A DNA stretch of 40,410 bases from Dehalococcoidia bacterium. Lineage in GTDB: Bacteria > Chloroflexota > Dehalococcoidia > SM23-28-2 > RBG-16-64-32. Each line of letters starts with the position of its first letter. Position 1 is the stretch's first letter. A model generated the notes under the pieces. It did no database searches. It worked only from the letters and a program-made list of their open reading frames with translations, and had not been told where the DNA came from. Shown piece after piece: positions 22,937 through 31,556 of the stretch. The stretch lies in contig JAUYGU010000069.1 in NCBI GenBank assembly GCA_030690405.1, positions 1 through 40,410 on the forward strand, given 5' to 3'. The translations under genes and the position numbers were made by a program.

Positions 22937-23365
22937 TTACGCCGCTGGGCGCAGGAGCACCACCGGTATACGGCGGCTGGTGCTCTTCTGGTACCCCTCG
23001 TAGCCGCGATTGATGTCGACGACCGCCCGCCACAGCCGCTCGCGCTCCTCGCCCGTCGTCTCCTCGGCGCTGACGGCCCGCCGCTCACGGCCAACCTGGA
23101 CATTGGCCCGCGGGTTGCTCTTCAGGTTCAGCCACCAGGACGGGTGCGTCGGGTTGCCGCCGTTGGAGGCGATCACGACAAGGTTGCCGTCGTCCTCAAA
23201 GTAGAGGAGCGGCGTCGTGCGGGCGCGGCCGCTCTTGCGGCCGGTGGTGGTGAGGAGCAGCATCCGCGCCCGGCCGAACCGCCCGCCGATGAGGCCGCCA
23301 CTGAGGCGGTACCAGAACTCGTGCATCGCCGACCAGGTCTTGATGAACATCGGGTTCACGGGCAT
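22937..23365 (-). CDS. deazaflavin (F420)-type nitroreductase-family oxidoreductase
   Basis: The 142-residue split-barrel protein has LLLTTTGRKSGRARTTPLLY, VVIASNGGNPTHPSWWLNLK and SNPRANVQVGRERRAV, the pattern of the DDN-like family. Mycobacterial members use the reduced deazaflavin F420. No F420 biosynthesis gene is in the window, so the cofactor (F420 or FMN) is an inference. The N-terminal helix (KTWSAMHEFWYRLSGGL) is typical. It sits alone on the minus strand, upstream of and on the same strand as nothing obviously linked. GGAGGTGACACATG gives a good ribosome site. Confidence 0.85.
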   Translation of the reverse strand: MPVNPMFIKTWSAMHEFWYRLSGGLIGGRFGRARMLLLTTTGRKSGRARTTPLLYFEDDGNLVVIASNGGNPTHPSWWLNLKSNPRANVQVGRERRAVSAEETTGEERERLWRAVVDINRGYEGYQKSTSRRIPVVLLRPAA

Positions 23366-23396
23366 GTGTCACCTCCCTCTGACGATTGCGCTTCTG

Positions 23397-23993
23397 CTAC
23401 CGCCTCGCCGGGCCGGCCATCGCCTGCTGGTAGCCCTGGATCACCGGGTGGCTCACCCAGGCCGCGAGCTCCGGGTCATCCGCGCGCTCCGGCAGCGCTT
23501 TCAGCATGTCCGCGACGTGAATCGGGTCGTGCAAGCTCCAGCCCATGAGGAACACCTTCAGCGGGAGCTGCGCCGGGCTGCGCTTGGCGTCCCCCTGGAA
23601 GTGCATCACCCGCGAGATGTCTTCATCGGTCAGCCGCTCCAGCGTCTCGATGAGCGCGGCCCGGTTGCTCGCCGCCTCCTCCAGGATGCGCTCCAGCGGC
23701 CGGTCCCGCCGCTCGGCGACCTGCGCGTCGTTGTAGCCGTCGAGGTCGAAGGGCGTACCGTCGGCGTTGCGGCCGGCGTCCTCGGGGCGGCCGGCGGCGG
23801 CGGCTTCGAAGGTGCGGGCTAGCTCCGGGTCCAGCGTCCCCAGGTGGCTCACGAAGTCCTTCACGACCCACGAGCTGTCCGGCACCGGCCGCGCCAGCTC
23901 CTCCTCGCTCAGCGAGCGGCAGAATCGCTCGAACTTCTCGCGGTGCCCGCGGATGGAATCGATGATGCCGGCGACGGTCTCGCTGCTCGCCAT
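23397..23993 (-). CDS. DinB-fold / maleylpyruvate isomerase-like protein
   Basis: The 198-residue helical protein has the DinB_2/TIGR03083-like pattern: ETVAGIIDSIRGHREKFERF, WVVKDFVSHLGTLDPELAR, LERILEEAASNRAALIETLE and FLMGWSLHDPIHVADML. The fold usually has three histidines that bind a metal, and family members work as thiol-dependent enzymes (mycothiol or bacillithiol). Here the candidates are the His in the VSHLG and SLHDPIH stretches. The ATG at 23993 has GAGG eight bases upstream. It is divergent from ribD and shares a short promoter gap with it. Confidence 0.65.
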   Translation of the reverse strand: MASSETVAGIIDSIRGHREKFERFCRSLSEEELARPVPDSSWVVKDFVSHLGTLDPELARTFEAAAAGRPEDAGRNADGTPFDLDGYNDAQVAERRDRPLERILEEAASNRAALIETLERLTDEDISRVMHFQGDAKRSPAQLPLKVFLMGWSLHDPIHVADMLKALPERADDPELAAWVSHPVIQGYQQAMAGPARR

Positions 23994-24050
23994 GGGGCGG
24001 CCTCTTTCCAGGGGTGTTGTTCGCCGCATCAGTATACACGACCCGCGTGC

Positions 24051-24056
24051 GATAAT
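24051..24056 (+). promoter_or_regulatory. -10 element ahead of ribD
   Basis: TGCGATAAT is an extended -10, with GATAAT ending ten bases before the ribD ATG. No ribosome site lies between, so the transcript is expected to be leaderless or nearly so. No FMN-riboswitch-like sequence is seen in the gap. Confidence 0.5.
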
Positions 24057-24065
24057 ATCCCCGCC

Positions 24066-25187
24066 ATGAGCGGAGCCGAAGGGACCAGCGAATACATGCA
24101 GCGCGCGATGGAGCTGGCGCGCGCCGCCCTCGGCACCACCTCCCCCAACCCGACGGTGGGCGCCGTCATCGTCGCCGGCGGCGAGATCGTCGGCGAGGGG
24201 ACGACGCAGCCACCGCCCGGCCCCCACGCGGAGGTCGTGGCGCTCAAGCAGGCGGGCGAACGGGCGCGCGGGGCGACGATGTACGTCACGCTGGAGCCTT
24301 GCCCGCACCAGGGACGGACGCCGCCCTGCGCCGGCGCCATCATCGAGGCCGGCATCGCCGAGGTGCGCTACGCCATGGCTGACCCCGACCGGCTGGTGGA
24401 CGGCGGCGGCCACCGCAAGCTGGAGGAGGCCGGCCTCCGCGTCCACGCCGGCGAGGGCGAAGCGGAGGCCCGCCGCATCAACGAGGCGTTCATCAAGCAC
24501 CGCACGCGCGGCCTGCCGTTCGTCATCGCCAAGTTCGCCGCCTCCCTGGACGGCCGCATCGCCGCCGGTTCCGGCGACTCCCGCTGGGTCTCCGGCCCCG
24601 AGACCCGCGAGTGGTCGCACGAGCTGCGCGCGCGGACCGACGCGATCCTCGTCGGCTCCTCCACCGTCGTCATCGACGACCCGCTCCTGACCGCACGGCC
24701 CGGAGGCCGCGACGCGGAGCGCCAGCCCCTGCGCGTCGTCGTCGATAGCCGCGGCCGCACGCTGCCGATGGCCCGCGTCCTGACCGGCCCGGCGCGGACG
24801 CTGATCGCGACGCTGGAGAGTGCGCCGGAGCACTGGCGGGCGGCCTTGCGCGCCGCTGGCGCGGAGGTTCTGTCCTTCCCCGAAGACGGCGAGCACGTCG
24901 ACCTGCTGGGGCTGCTGCGGGAGCTGGCGGAGCGCGACGTCCTCTCGCTGCTGGTGGAGGGCGGCGGCGTCATCCTCGGCGGCTTCTTCGACCGCGGGCT
25001 GGTCGACAAGCTGCACGCGGTCATCGCCCCGATGATCATCGGGGCCGACGACGCGCCGGCGGCGGTGGCCGGCCGGGGCGCCTACCGGATGGCGGACGCC
25101 CTGCGCCTGCGTGACATAACCGTAGAGCGGCTCGGCGAGGACCTGCTGGTCACCGGCTACCCCCAGTACCCGGAGGCGAAGGAGTGA
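24066..25187 (+). CDS. ribD: bifunctional riboflavin deaminase/reductase
   Basis: RibD performs the second and third steps of riboflavin synthesis: deamination of the pyrimidine intermediate, then NADPH reduction of the ribose. In the 373-residue protein the zinc deaminase site is His54-Ala-Glu56 with Cys79 and Cys88 (LEPCPHQGRTPPC). The reductase half contains FVIAKFAASLDGRIA, RTDAILVGSSTVVIDDPLLT and SLLVEGGGVILGGFF. The ATG at 24066 is the family's normal start. It opens the riboflavin cluster, and its stop overlaps the next gene by four bases (GTGA). Confidence 0.95.
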   Translation: MSGAEGTSEYMQRAMELARAALGTTSPNPTVGAVIVAGGEIVGEGTTQPPPGPHAEVVALKQAGERARGATMYVTLEPCPHQGRTPPCAGAIIEAGIAEVRYAMADPDRLVDGGGHRKLEEAGLRVHAGEGEAEARRINEAFIKHRTRGLPFVIAKFAASLDGRIAAGSGDSRWVSGPETREWSHELRARTDAILVGSSTVVIDDPLLTARPGGRDAERQPLRVVVDSRGRTLPMARVLTGPARTLIATLESAPEHWRAALRAAGAEVLSFPEDGEHVDLLGLLRELAERDVLSLLVEGGGVILGGFFDRGLVDKLHAVIAPMIIGADDAPAAVAGRGAYRMADALRLRDITVERLGEDLLVTGYPQYPEAKE

Positions 25188-26038
25188 GCGCTGCGGCCCT
25201 GCGCGAGCTAGCACCCGTCCTCGTCCTCGACCTCTTCCCGGAAGAGCGCGCCGCGCTGCTGGACCTCCTCTCGTCGCTGACGGATGAGGAGTGGGGCAGG
25301 CCCACGGTCTGCCCGGGCTGGTCGGCGAAGGACGTCGCCGCGCACTTGCTGGGCGACGACATCGGGCGGCTCTCCTGCGGACGCGACGCTTTCGCCGCCG
25401 CCTTCGTCCCGGCCGGAGGGGGCAACTTCGAGGCGGAGCTGCTGGCGTTCATCAATCGCCAGAACGAGCGCTGGGTGGAGGCGACGCGCCGGCTCAGCCC
25501 CCGCCTGTTGATCGACCTCCTGCGCTGGAGCGGCGAAGAGACGCAGCGCTACTTCGAGTCGCTGGACCCGTACACCGCCGGAGAGCCGGTCTCCTGGGCG
25601 GGGCCGGAGCCGGCCCCCGTCTGGCTGGACGTCGCCCGGGAGTACACGGAGCGCTGGCTGCACCAGCAGCAGATCCGGGACGCCGTCGGGAAGCCGGGCC
25701 TCAAGGAGCGCCGCCTGTTCGCGCCCGTCCTCGATACGTTCGCGCGCGCCCTCCCGCACGCCTATCGTGACGTCGCCGCGCCCGCCGGGACGCACGTCCG
25801 GCTGACGATCAGCGGCGACGCCGGTGGGGCGTGGTCGCTGGTCCGCGGCGAGGTGGGCTGGCGGCTCTACGCGCACGCCGACGGGGAGCCGCAGGCGACC
25901 GCCGTCCTCGACCAGGAGACGGCGTGGCGGCTGTTAACGAAAGGCATTAGCATGGACGAGGCGCTGGCCGCGGCGACCATCTCGGGGGAGCGCGCCCTGG
26001 GCCTCAAGGTGCTGGACACCGTCTCCATCATCGCCTGA
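25184..26038 (+). CDS. maleylpyruvate isomerase-family (mycothiol-dependent type) protein
   Basis: The 284-residue protein carries the TIGR03083 pattern: LLDLLSSLTDEEWGRPTVCP, GWSAKDVAAHLLGDDIGRL, YTERWLHQQQIRDAVGKPG and a C-terminal sterol-carrier-like region ending ATISGERALGLKVLDTVSI. Members are metal-binding enzymes that use low-molecular-weight thiols. The GTG overlaps the ribD stop, so it is translated with riboflavin synthesis genes. Its substrate is unknown. It has the usual metal-ligand positions: His in AAHLL, Glu in EYTERW and His in WLHQQQ. Confidence 0.82.
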   Translation: MSAAALRELAPVLVLDLFPEERAALLDLLSSLTDEEWGRPTVCPGWSAKDVAAHLLGDDIGRLSCGRDAFAAAFVPAGGGNFEAELLAFINRQNERWVEATRRLSPRLLIDLLRWSGEETQRYFESLDPYTAGEPVSWAGPEPAPVWLDVAREYTERWLHQQQIRDAVGKPGLKERRLFAPVLDTFARALPHAYRDVAAPAGTHVRLTISGDAGGAWSLVRGEVGWRLYAHADGEPQATAVLDQETAWRLLTKGISMDEALAAATISGERALGLKVLDTVSIIA

Positions 26039-26048
26039 GCGAGGCCGG

Positions 26049-26777
26049 ATGCCGGACTTCCTTCGCATCTACGCCAGGCAGGAGTACCTGACGCCCGGTG
26101 CCGCCGGGACGGTGGAGTTGATCGCGGAGGCTGTGCGGCCCGCCGCGGACGCCCTGCTGCTGGAGGTGGCCGCGGGGAAGGCGGAGGCCGCCTGCACGCT
26201 CGCCGGGCGCTTCGCCTGCCGCGTTCTGGCGGTGGAGCTATACGACCCGTTCGTCCAGTACGCCGCGGCGAAGGCCTGGCACTGGAACCTGCGCGACCTC
26301 GTGACTGTCCTCCGCGCCGACGGCCGCCGCCTGCCGCTACGCGGTGCCGCCTGCGACGCCGCGTACTGCATCGGCGCGCCGTCCATCGTCGGGCTGGAGC
26401 CGTGTCTGGCGGAGATGGCGCGCGCTGTCAGCCCCGGCGGTCACGTCGTCGTCTCGGACATCGTCTGGCGGCGAAAGCCGGAGCAGCCGCTCGGCCCGGA
26501 GTGGAAGTGGGTGGCCAGCGCCGAGCCCAAGCTCTCCGCCGAGGAGTACGCGGCTGCAATCCAGGCGGCCGGCCTCCGCGTCGAGCGCGTGCACATCCAC
26601 GACCGCTCCGCCTGGGAGGCGTACTGGCGGCCGATGCTGCGGGTGGCGGAGGAGGCGAAGACCTCGCAGCCGGCGGACATCGCCTTCGCGGACGAACTGG
26701 AGTCCGGCGTGGAGCTGGAGCGCCGCGCCGTGGAGGCGTGGCTCGATTACGCCACGTTCATCGCCCGCAGGCCGTAG
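26049..26777 (+). CDS. class I SAM-dependent methyltransferase
   Basis: The 242-residue protein has a Rossmann-type methyltransferase core. LLLEVAAGKAEAACTLAGRF covers motif I (glycine pattern altered to VAAGKAE), LAVELYDPFVQYA binds SAM ribose, VLRADGRRLPLRG is motif II/III, and ARAVSPGGHVVVSDIVWRRK is the later motif. The substrate is not readable; the closest look is to ubiquinone/menaquinone- or sarcosine-type small-molecule methylases. It lies ten bases after the preceding gene in the riboflavin cluster. Confidence 0.85.
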   Translation: MPDFLRIYARQEYLTPGAAGTVELIAEAVRPAADALLLEVAAGKAEAACTLAGRFACRVLAVELYDPFVQYAAAKAWHWNLRDLVTVLRADGRRLPLRGAACDAAYCIGAPSIVGLEPCLAEMARAVSPGGHVVVSDIVWRRKPEQPLGPEWKWVASAEPKLSAEEYAAAIQAAGLRVERVHIHDRSAWEAYWRPMLRVAEEAKTSQPADIAFADELESGVELERRAVEAWLDYATFIARRP

Positions 26778-26817
26778 CCGCTTCTCGCTTGCCCAAGCGC
26801 TTACACTGGTAGCGGAG

Positions 26818-26976
26818 GTGAGCCCGCTGCGACGACGGACCCGCAGGAAGCTGGAGCGGCGCGCCCGCCGCCGGGACGGGCGGCGCGCCGGCGTCTCCCT
26901 GTGGCTGGCGCTGGTCGTGGGGCTTATCGCCATCGTCATCGGCCTCGCCCGCGCCCGCGTTCTTCCCGCTCCCTGA
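26818..26976 (+). CDS. small basic single-TM protein
   Basis: A GTG-started frame of 52 residues begins SPLRRRTRRKLERRARRRDG, then VSLWLALVVGLIAIVIGLAR, then ARVLPAP. A strongly basic cytoplasmic tail precedes one membrane helix. TACACT (26802-26807) lies ten bases upstream of the start and GGAG abuts it, so translation might be leaderless. It could be a regulatory membrane peptide or a chance frame; the clean positive-inside topology favours a real gene. Confidence 0.5.
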   Translation: MSPLRRRTRRKLERRARRRDGRRAGVSLWLALVVGLIAIVIGLARARVLPAP

Positions 26977-27000
26977 CGTTGCGCGCCGGCCGTAGCCTCC

Positions 27001-27029
27001 TTGTTGGCGCAGCCGTCTTGCTGTACCCT
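27001..27029 (+). promoter_or_regulatory. possible promoter of the DinB gene
   Basis: TTGTTG (27001-27006) and TACCCT (27024-27029) are separated by exactly 17 bp. The -10 ends 14 bases before the ATG at 27044, so the leader would be very short. Confidence 0.35.
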
Positions 27030-27043
27030 TGTCCTACTATCCC

Positions 27044-27553
27044 ATGGCGAAGAGCAAGCTCGTCGGGCTCCTGTTAGAGGCGTGGAAGGACCTGGACCGC
27101 GCGCTCGACGGCCTCGCTGAGGTGGATGCCGTCCGCGGCGTGGACGGCGGCAGCTCGTTCGCCTGGACGGCCGCGCACGTGGCGAACCAGGTGGACGCCT
27201 GGCTCAACGTCCGGTTCCAGGGGCGCGCCCCGCATCCGCTAATCGGCCAGCAGCGGTTCCGCTTCGGCGGCACGGGCGTGGCCGGCGGCTGGCTGCAGAT
27301 ACAGGCGGGTGTGCGCGAGGTTCGGCAGACGGCCCGCGCATACCTCGAACCGCTCGGTGACGGCGACCTGGATATCGTGATCCCGTACGACGGCACGTTC
27401 GAGAACCTTCGCGAGTCGGGCCTGCCCCTGCGCTACGCTCTCCTGCGGACGTGCGCGCACCACTACTATCACATCGGCGAGATCGCGACTAAGCGAAGCG
27501 GGTTGGGCCAGGAAGCGGGGGACTATCCCGGCCTGCTGCCCGAGTGCACGTAG
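27044..27553 (+). CDS. DinB-family protein
   Basis: The 169-residue helical-bundle protein has SKLVGLLLEAWKDLDRALDG, FAWTAAHVANQVDAWLNVRF, GTFENLRESGLPLRYALLRT and CAHHYYHIGEIATKRSG. The three-histidine metal site of DinB folds fits His in AAHVAN and the pair in HHYYHIGE. The biochemical role is unknown; relatives include thiol S-transferases. The ATG at 27044 is preferred to a TTG at 27029. It precedes ribE by 12 bases and is the third DinB-fold gene around this cluster. Confidence 0.72.
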   Translation: MAKSKLVGLLLEAWKDLDRALDGLAEVDAVRGVDGGSSFAWTAAHVANQVDAWLNVRFQGRAPHPLIGQQRFRFGGTGVAGGWLQIQAGVREVRQTARAYLEPLGDGDLDIVIPYDGTFENLRESGLPLRYALLRTCAHHYYHIGEIATKRSGLGQEAGDYPGLLPECT

Positions 27554-27565
27554 GTCTCGAGCGCA

Positions 27566-28150
27566 ATGTTCACCGGCATCATCGAAGAGGTAGGCGCCGT
27601 CCGCGAGGTGGAGCGCGGCCGCCTGGTCATCGCCTGCGAGACGGTGCTGGAGGGCACCGCCCTGGGCGACTCCATCGCGATCAACGGCGTCGACCTCACC
27701 GTGGCGCACATGGAGGGTGAGACGCTCCACTTCAACTGCATGCCGGAGACCTACCGGCGCTCCAATCTGGGCGAGCTGAAGCCCGGTGACCCGGTGAACC
27801 TGGAGCGCTCCGTCCGGCCCACGGACCGGCTCTCCGGCCACATCGTGCGAGGTGTGACGGAGGCCACGGGGACGCTGCTCTCGCTGACGCCGGAGGAGGA
27901 CGCCGTCATCGCCCGCTACCAGGCGCCGGCGGATATCCTCCGTCACTGCATCGTCAAGGGCCCGATAACGGTGGACGGCGCCAGCCTCACCGTCATCGCC
28001 AAAGACGAGACGTCCTTCAGCGTGTCGCTCGTGCAGTACACGCAGGAGCATACCAACCTAACTCGTAAGAAATCTGGCGATAGTGTAAACTTGGAGAGCG
28101 ATATAATCGCCCGCTATGTCGACCAGCTGCTCTCCGAGCGGCGCGGCTAG
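27566..28150 (+). CDS. ribE: riboflavin synthase, alpha subunit
   Basis: This enzyme joins two molecules of dimethyl-ribityl-lumazine to make riboflavin. The 194-residue protein shows the two tandem lumazine-binding repeats: the first begins MFTGIIEEVGAVREVERG with GDSIAINGVDLTVAHMEGET, the second contains VRGVTEATGTLLSLTPEEDA and GPITVDGASLTVIAKDETSF. The trimeric-enzyme length is normal. It lies just after the DinB gene and before ribBA. The start is the ATG at 27566. Confidence 0.95.
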   Translation: MFTGIIEEVGAVREVERGRLVIACETVLEGTALGDSIAINGVDLTVAHMEGETLHFNCMPETYRRSNLGELKPGDPVNLERSVRPTDRLSGHIVRGVTEATGTLLSLTPEEDAVIARYQAPADILRHCIVKGPITVDGASLTVIAKDETSFSVSLVQYTQEHTNLTRKKSGDSVNLESDIIARYVDQLLSERRG

Positions 28151-28214
28151 CGGAGATATGGAGCACGGGCACCCCGGCGCGTCGGGGACCCGATCTCCGA
28201 ACAGGAGGTCCGTC

Positions 28215-29477
28215 GTGATAGAGTCCATCGAGGATCACCGTCGCGCCAGACGCGGCGCCGGCTCGCCGCTGGCGACCGTGGAGGAGGCGATCGAGGAGTT
28301 CCGCCAGGACCGTTCGGTCATCATCGTCGACGACGAAGACCGTGAGAACGAAGGCGACCTCTGCATTCCGGGGCAGTTCGTCACGCCGGAGTCCATCGCC
28401 TTCATGCTCCAGCACACCAGCGGCGTTATCTGCGCCCCCACCACCGGCGAACGGCTGGACGCCCTGGGCGTCCCCATGATGGTCGGCCAGCACCTCAACC
28501 AGGCGCAGTTCGGCACGGCCTTCACGGTCTCCGTGGACGCCCGTCAGGGCGTCACCACCGGCATCTCCGCCGCCGATAGGGCGCGCGCCATCCAGATCCT
28601 CGCCGACCCCGCCTCCGCTCCCGCGGACCTGGTGATGCCCGGCCACGTCTACCCGCTCCGCGCCCGCGAGGGGGGCGTCCTGGTGCGCGCGGGCCAGACC
28701 GAGGCGTCGGTCGACCTCTGCCGGCTGGCCGGACTGCATCCCTGCGCCGCCATCTGCGAACTGATGAACCGCGACGGCACCATGATGCGCATGCCTCAGC
28801 TCAAGCGTTTCGCCGGCCGTTACGGCCTCAAGATCATCGGCGTCAATCAGCTCATCCGCTACCGCACGCTGCGGGAACGTCTCGTCGACCGCGTGGCGGA
28901 GACGACCGTCCCCAGCCGCTTCGGGGAGTTTCGCCTCTACGCCTACCGCTCCGACATCGACGCCGACGAGCACGCCGCCCTCGTCCTGGGCGACGTCACC
29001 ACGCCGGAACCCGTCCTTGTGCGCGTGCACTCCCAGTGCGTCACCGGCGACGTCTTTCACTCCCTGCGCTGCGACTGCGGCGACCAGATCGAGCTGGCGA
29101 TGGAACAGATAGCAGAGGAGGGCCGCGGCGTCCTGGTGTACATGCGCCAGGAGGGCCGCGGCATCGGCCTCTGCAACAAGATTCGCGCCTACGCCCTCCA
29201 GGAGACACAAGGCCTCGACACCGTCGAAGCCAACGAGGCGCTGGGCTTCCCCGCCGACCGGCGCGACTACGGGATCGGGATGCAGATCCTCCTCGACCTG
29301 GGGCTCAAGGAGATACGACTGCTCACCAACAACCCCGCCAAGCGGGCGGGGCTTGAAGGCTACGGCCTCAAGGTCGTGGAGCGGGTGCCCCTGATGGCCG
29401 TCCCCAACCCCCACAACTGGCGCTACCTGGAGACGAAGCGGGACAAGCTGGGCCACTTCATCGATATGCCCGGCTAG
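28215..29477 (+). CDS. ribBA: bifunctional DHBP synthase / GTP cyclohydrolase II
   Basis: This enzyme supplies both precursors of riboflavin: dihydroxybutanone phosphate from ribulose 5-phosphate (N-terminal half) and the pyrimidine from GTP (C-terminal half). The first half has IIVDDEDRENEGDLCIPGQF and the SVDLCRLAGLHPCAAICE region. The second has the zinc site CVTGDVFHSLRCDCGDQ and the catalytic RQEGRGIGLCNKIRAY. The 420-residue length is standard. The GTG at 28215 is chosen because AGGAGG lies six bases upstream; an ATG at 28158 would add an odd Gly/Arg-rich leader. Confidence 0.95.
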   Translation: MIESIEDHRRARRGAGSPLATVEEAIEEFRQDRSVIIVDDEDRENEGDLCIPGQFVTPESIAFMLQHTSGVICAPTTGERLDALGVPMMVGQHLNQAQFGTAFTVSVDARQGVTTGISAADRARAIQILADPASAPADLVMPGHVYPLRAREGGVLVRAGQTEASVDLCRLAGLHPCAAICELMNRDGTMMRMPQLKRFAGRYGLKIIGVNQLIRYRTLRERLVDRVAETTVPSRFGEFRLYAYRSDIDADEHAALVLGDVTTPEPVLVRVHSQCVTGDVFHSLRCDCGDQIELAMEQIAEEGRGVLVYMRQEGRGIGLCNKIRAYALQETQGLDTVEANEALGFPADRRDYGIGMQILLDLGLKEIRLLTNNPAKRAGLEGYGLKVVERVPLMAVPNPHNWRYLETKRDKLGHFIDMPG

Positions 29478-29503
29478 CACGCCGACTCAGGAAGGGCCAC
29501 CTC

Positions 29504-31462
29504 ATGACCGAGCGCAGAGTCGCCGACGACACGCTTCAGCAAGCGCGGGACGCAATCTCCCGTCACGCCTGGCAGGAAGCGTTCGACCTGCTCACCGCCG
29601 TCGACGTCTCGGATGGCCTGACGCCGGAGGACCTAGAGAATCTAGCGGACGCCGCCTGGTGGACCGGCCGCATGGACGAGTGCATCCAGGCGCGGGAGCG
29701 GGCCCACGCTGCCTACGCGGAGGCCGGGGACAACCGGCGGGCGGCAGGCGCCGCCATCAGGCTCTTTAAGCACCACTCCCAGAAGCTAGAATCATCGGTC
29801 GCTATGGGCTGGCTCAGTAGCGCAGTGCGTCTTCTGGCGCAGGAGCCGGAATGCCCCGAGCACGGCTACCTGTCCTGGATTTACACTAACGTCGCGGTGG
29901 GTACGGGCGACCTGGATGGCGCACTGGAGCACGCCAGACGGACCCTCGAGATCGGGACTCGCCACGGCGATCGTGACTTGCAGGCGATAGGGCTGTTCGA
30001 CGAGGGCAACATTCTGGTGGCCAAAGGCCAGCTCGCCGAGGGTATGGCCCTTCTGGACGAGGCGATGGTTGCGGCTGTCAGCGGTGAGCTCGGCCCGGCG
30101 ACAACCGGGACTATTTACTGCGCTATGATCACCACTTGCGAGCGGCTGGCCGACTACCGCCGCGCCGGCGAGTGGACAGACGCGGCCCAGCGCTGGTGCG
30201 GCCGGCAGTCCATCAGCGGCTTTCCCGGCCTCTGCCGGGTGCATCGGGCGGAGATTCTGCGTCTCCGAGGGGCTTGGGACAAAGCCGAAGAGGAAGCCGC
30301 GCTGGCCCGCGACGAATTGCAAGGCTTCAACATGCGCGCGACTGGGGAGGCGTTTTATCAGATCGGCGAGATCCGCCTGCGCGTGGGCGACCTGGCCGCT
30401 GCCGAGGAGGCCTTCCGCCAGGCCCACGGGCTGGGCACCGACCCGCAGCCCGGGCTCTCCCTGCTCCGTCTTGCCCAGGGCAATACGGAGGCCGCGGCCT
30501 CATCCATCCGGCGCGCCCTCGCGGACAGGCCATCGGACCGGCTCGGCCGCGCCCGTCTGCTGCCCGCTCAGGTGGAGATCGCGCTGGCGGCGGGAGACCT
30601 GGAAACCGCGCGCTCCACGGCGGACGAGATGGACTCCATCGCTGGGGCGTTTGGCTCGGCAGCCCTCCAGGCCGGCGCTGCCTGCGCGCGCGGGGCCCTC
30701 GCTCTGGTGGAAGGGGATGCCGGGGGAGCCCTGCAGAGCCTGCGCCAGGGCTTACGCCTGTGGCAGGAGGTGGACGCCCCCTTTGAAGCCGCTCGCGCCC
30801 GTGTGCTCTTGGCCCAGGCCTACCGGGCTGAGGGCGACGAGGAAGCGGCCGCTCTCGAGCTGGAGGCCGCGAAATCGACATTCGAGCGTCTGGGGGCGGT
30901 TCCCGACGCCCAACGGGCGGAATCCCTGCTGGCCGGTGGTCGGAGCCAGCCGTTGTTGCCAGCGCGGGCCACACGGACGTTCATGTTTACGGACATCTGC
31001 GCCTCCACGAACCTCCTGGAGGCGATAGGGGACGAGGCCTGGGAGGACCTCCTGCGCTGGCACGACCAGACGCTTCGGTCGCTGTTCGTTCAGCAGGGCG
31101 GTGAGGAGATCAAGCACGCCGGTGACGGCTTCTTCGTCGCCTTCTCCGATGCCACGGCGGCGCTAGGCTGCGCGGCCGCGATCCAGCGGACCCTGGCTGA
31201 CCACCGGCGTACGCAGGGGTTCGCGCCGCAGGTGCGCATCGGCCTGCACACGGCAGAGGCGACGCGCCGGGGGCGTGACTACGGCGGAAAGGCCGTACAC
31301 CAGGCCGCCCGCATAGCCTCACTCGCCGAGGCCGGAGAGGTCCTGGCGAGCGAGGAGACGATCTCGGCGGCGCCGGGCGGCCTCTCCGTCTCCGAGCCGC
31401 ATGCCGTCAACCTGAAAGGCTTCGCGAAGCCGGTCCGCGTCGCCGCCGTCGCGTGGCGCTAA
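29504..31462 (+). CDS. TPR-containing class III nucleotide cyclase
   Basis: The 652-residue protein is mostly TPR-like helix pairs (about residues 10-470: QARDAISRHAWQEAFDLLTA, GDLDGALEHARRTLEIGTRH, AYRAEGDEEAAALELEAAKS). It ends in a class III adenylate/guanylate cyclase domain (about 485-650). The metal aspartates are in FMFTDICASTNL and KHAGDGFFVAFSD. The usual Asn before AAR is replaced by His (GKAVHQAARIAS), seen in some relatives. It probably makes cyclic AMP or GMP in response to protein contacts. It sits within the riboflavin cluster, 26 bases after ribBA and 94 before ribH. GGAAGG lies upstream of the ATG. Confidence 0.85.
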   Translation: MTERRVADDTLQQARDAISRHAWQEAFDLLTAVDVSDGLTPEDLENLADAAWWTGRMDECIQARERAHAAYAEAGDNRRAAGAAIRLFKHHSQKLESSVAMGWLSSAVRLLAQEPECPEHGYLSWIYTNVAVGTGDLDGALEHARRTLEIGTRHGDRDLQAIGLFDEGNILVAKGQLAEGMALLDEAMVAAVSGELGPATTGTIYCAMITTCERLADYRRAGEWTDAAQRWCGRQSISGFPGLCRVHRAEILRLRGAWDKAEEEAALARDELQGFNMRATGEAFYQIGEIRLRVGDLAAAEEAFRQAHGLGTDPQPGLSLLRLAQGNTEAAASSIRRALADRPSDRLGRARLLPAQVEIALAAGDLETARSTADEMDSIAGAFGSAALQAGAACARGALALVEGDAGGALQSLRQGLRLWQEVDAPFEAARARVLLAQAYRAEGDEEAAALELEAAKSTFERLGAVPDAQRAESLLAGGRSQPLLPARATRTFMFTDICASTNLLEAIGDEAWEDLLRWHDQTLRSLFVQQGGEEIKHAGDGFFVAFSDATAALGCAAAIQRTLADHRRTQGFAPQVRIGLHTAEATRRGRDYGGKAVHQAARIASLAEAGEVLASEETISAAPGGLSVSEPHAVNLKGFAKPVRVAAVAWR

Positions 31463-31511
31463 CCGCCGGGATGCTCATCGTGGGACATGCTTCAGCCTGT
31501 CTCGCCGCGGT

Positions 31512-31517
31512 TATAAT
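31512..31517 (+). promoter_or_regulatory. -10 element between the cyclase gene and ribH
   Basis: A perfect TATAAT lies 39 bases before the ribH start. The -35 region is weak. It suggests that ribH can be transcribed independently of the upstream cluster. Confidence 0.4.
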
Positions 31518-31556
31518 GAGGCCTGACATCTGTTCTGAGCCCATCTGTGTGAACCC

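Noticed and set aside
23994..24065. FMN riboswitch ahead of ribD
   Set aside because: The gap is only 72 bases and contains a -10 element but none of the conserved RFN stem sequences. A riboswitch of normal size would not fit.
28017..29480. Long minus-strand frame opposite ribBA
   Set aside because: The plus strand encodes RibBA with its catalytic motifs. The opposite frame shows no recognisable domain.
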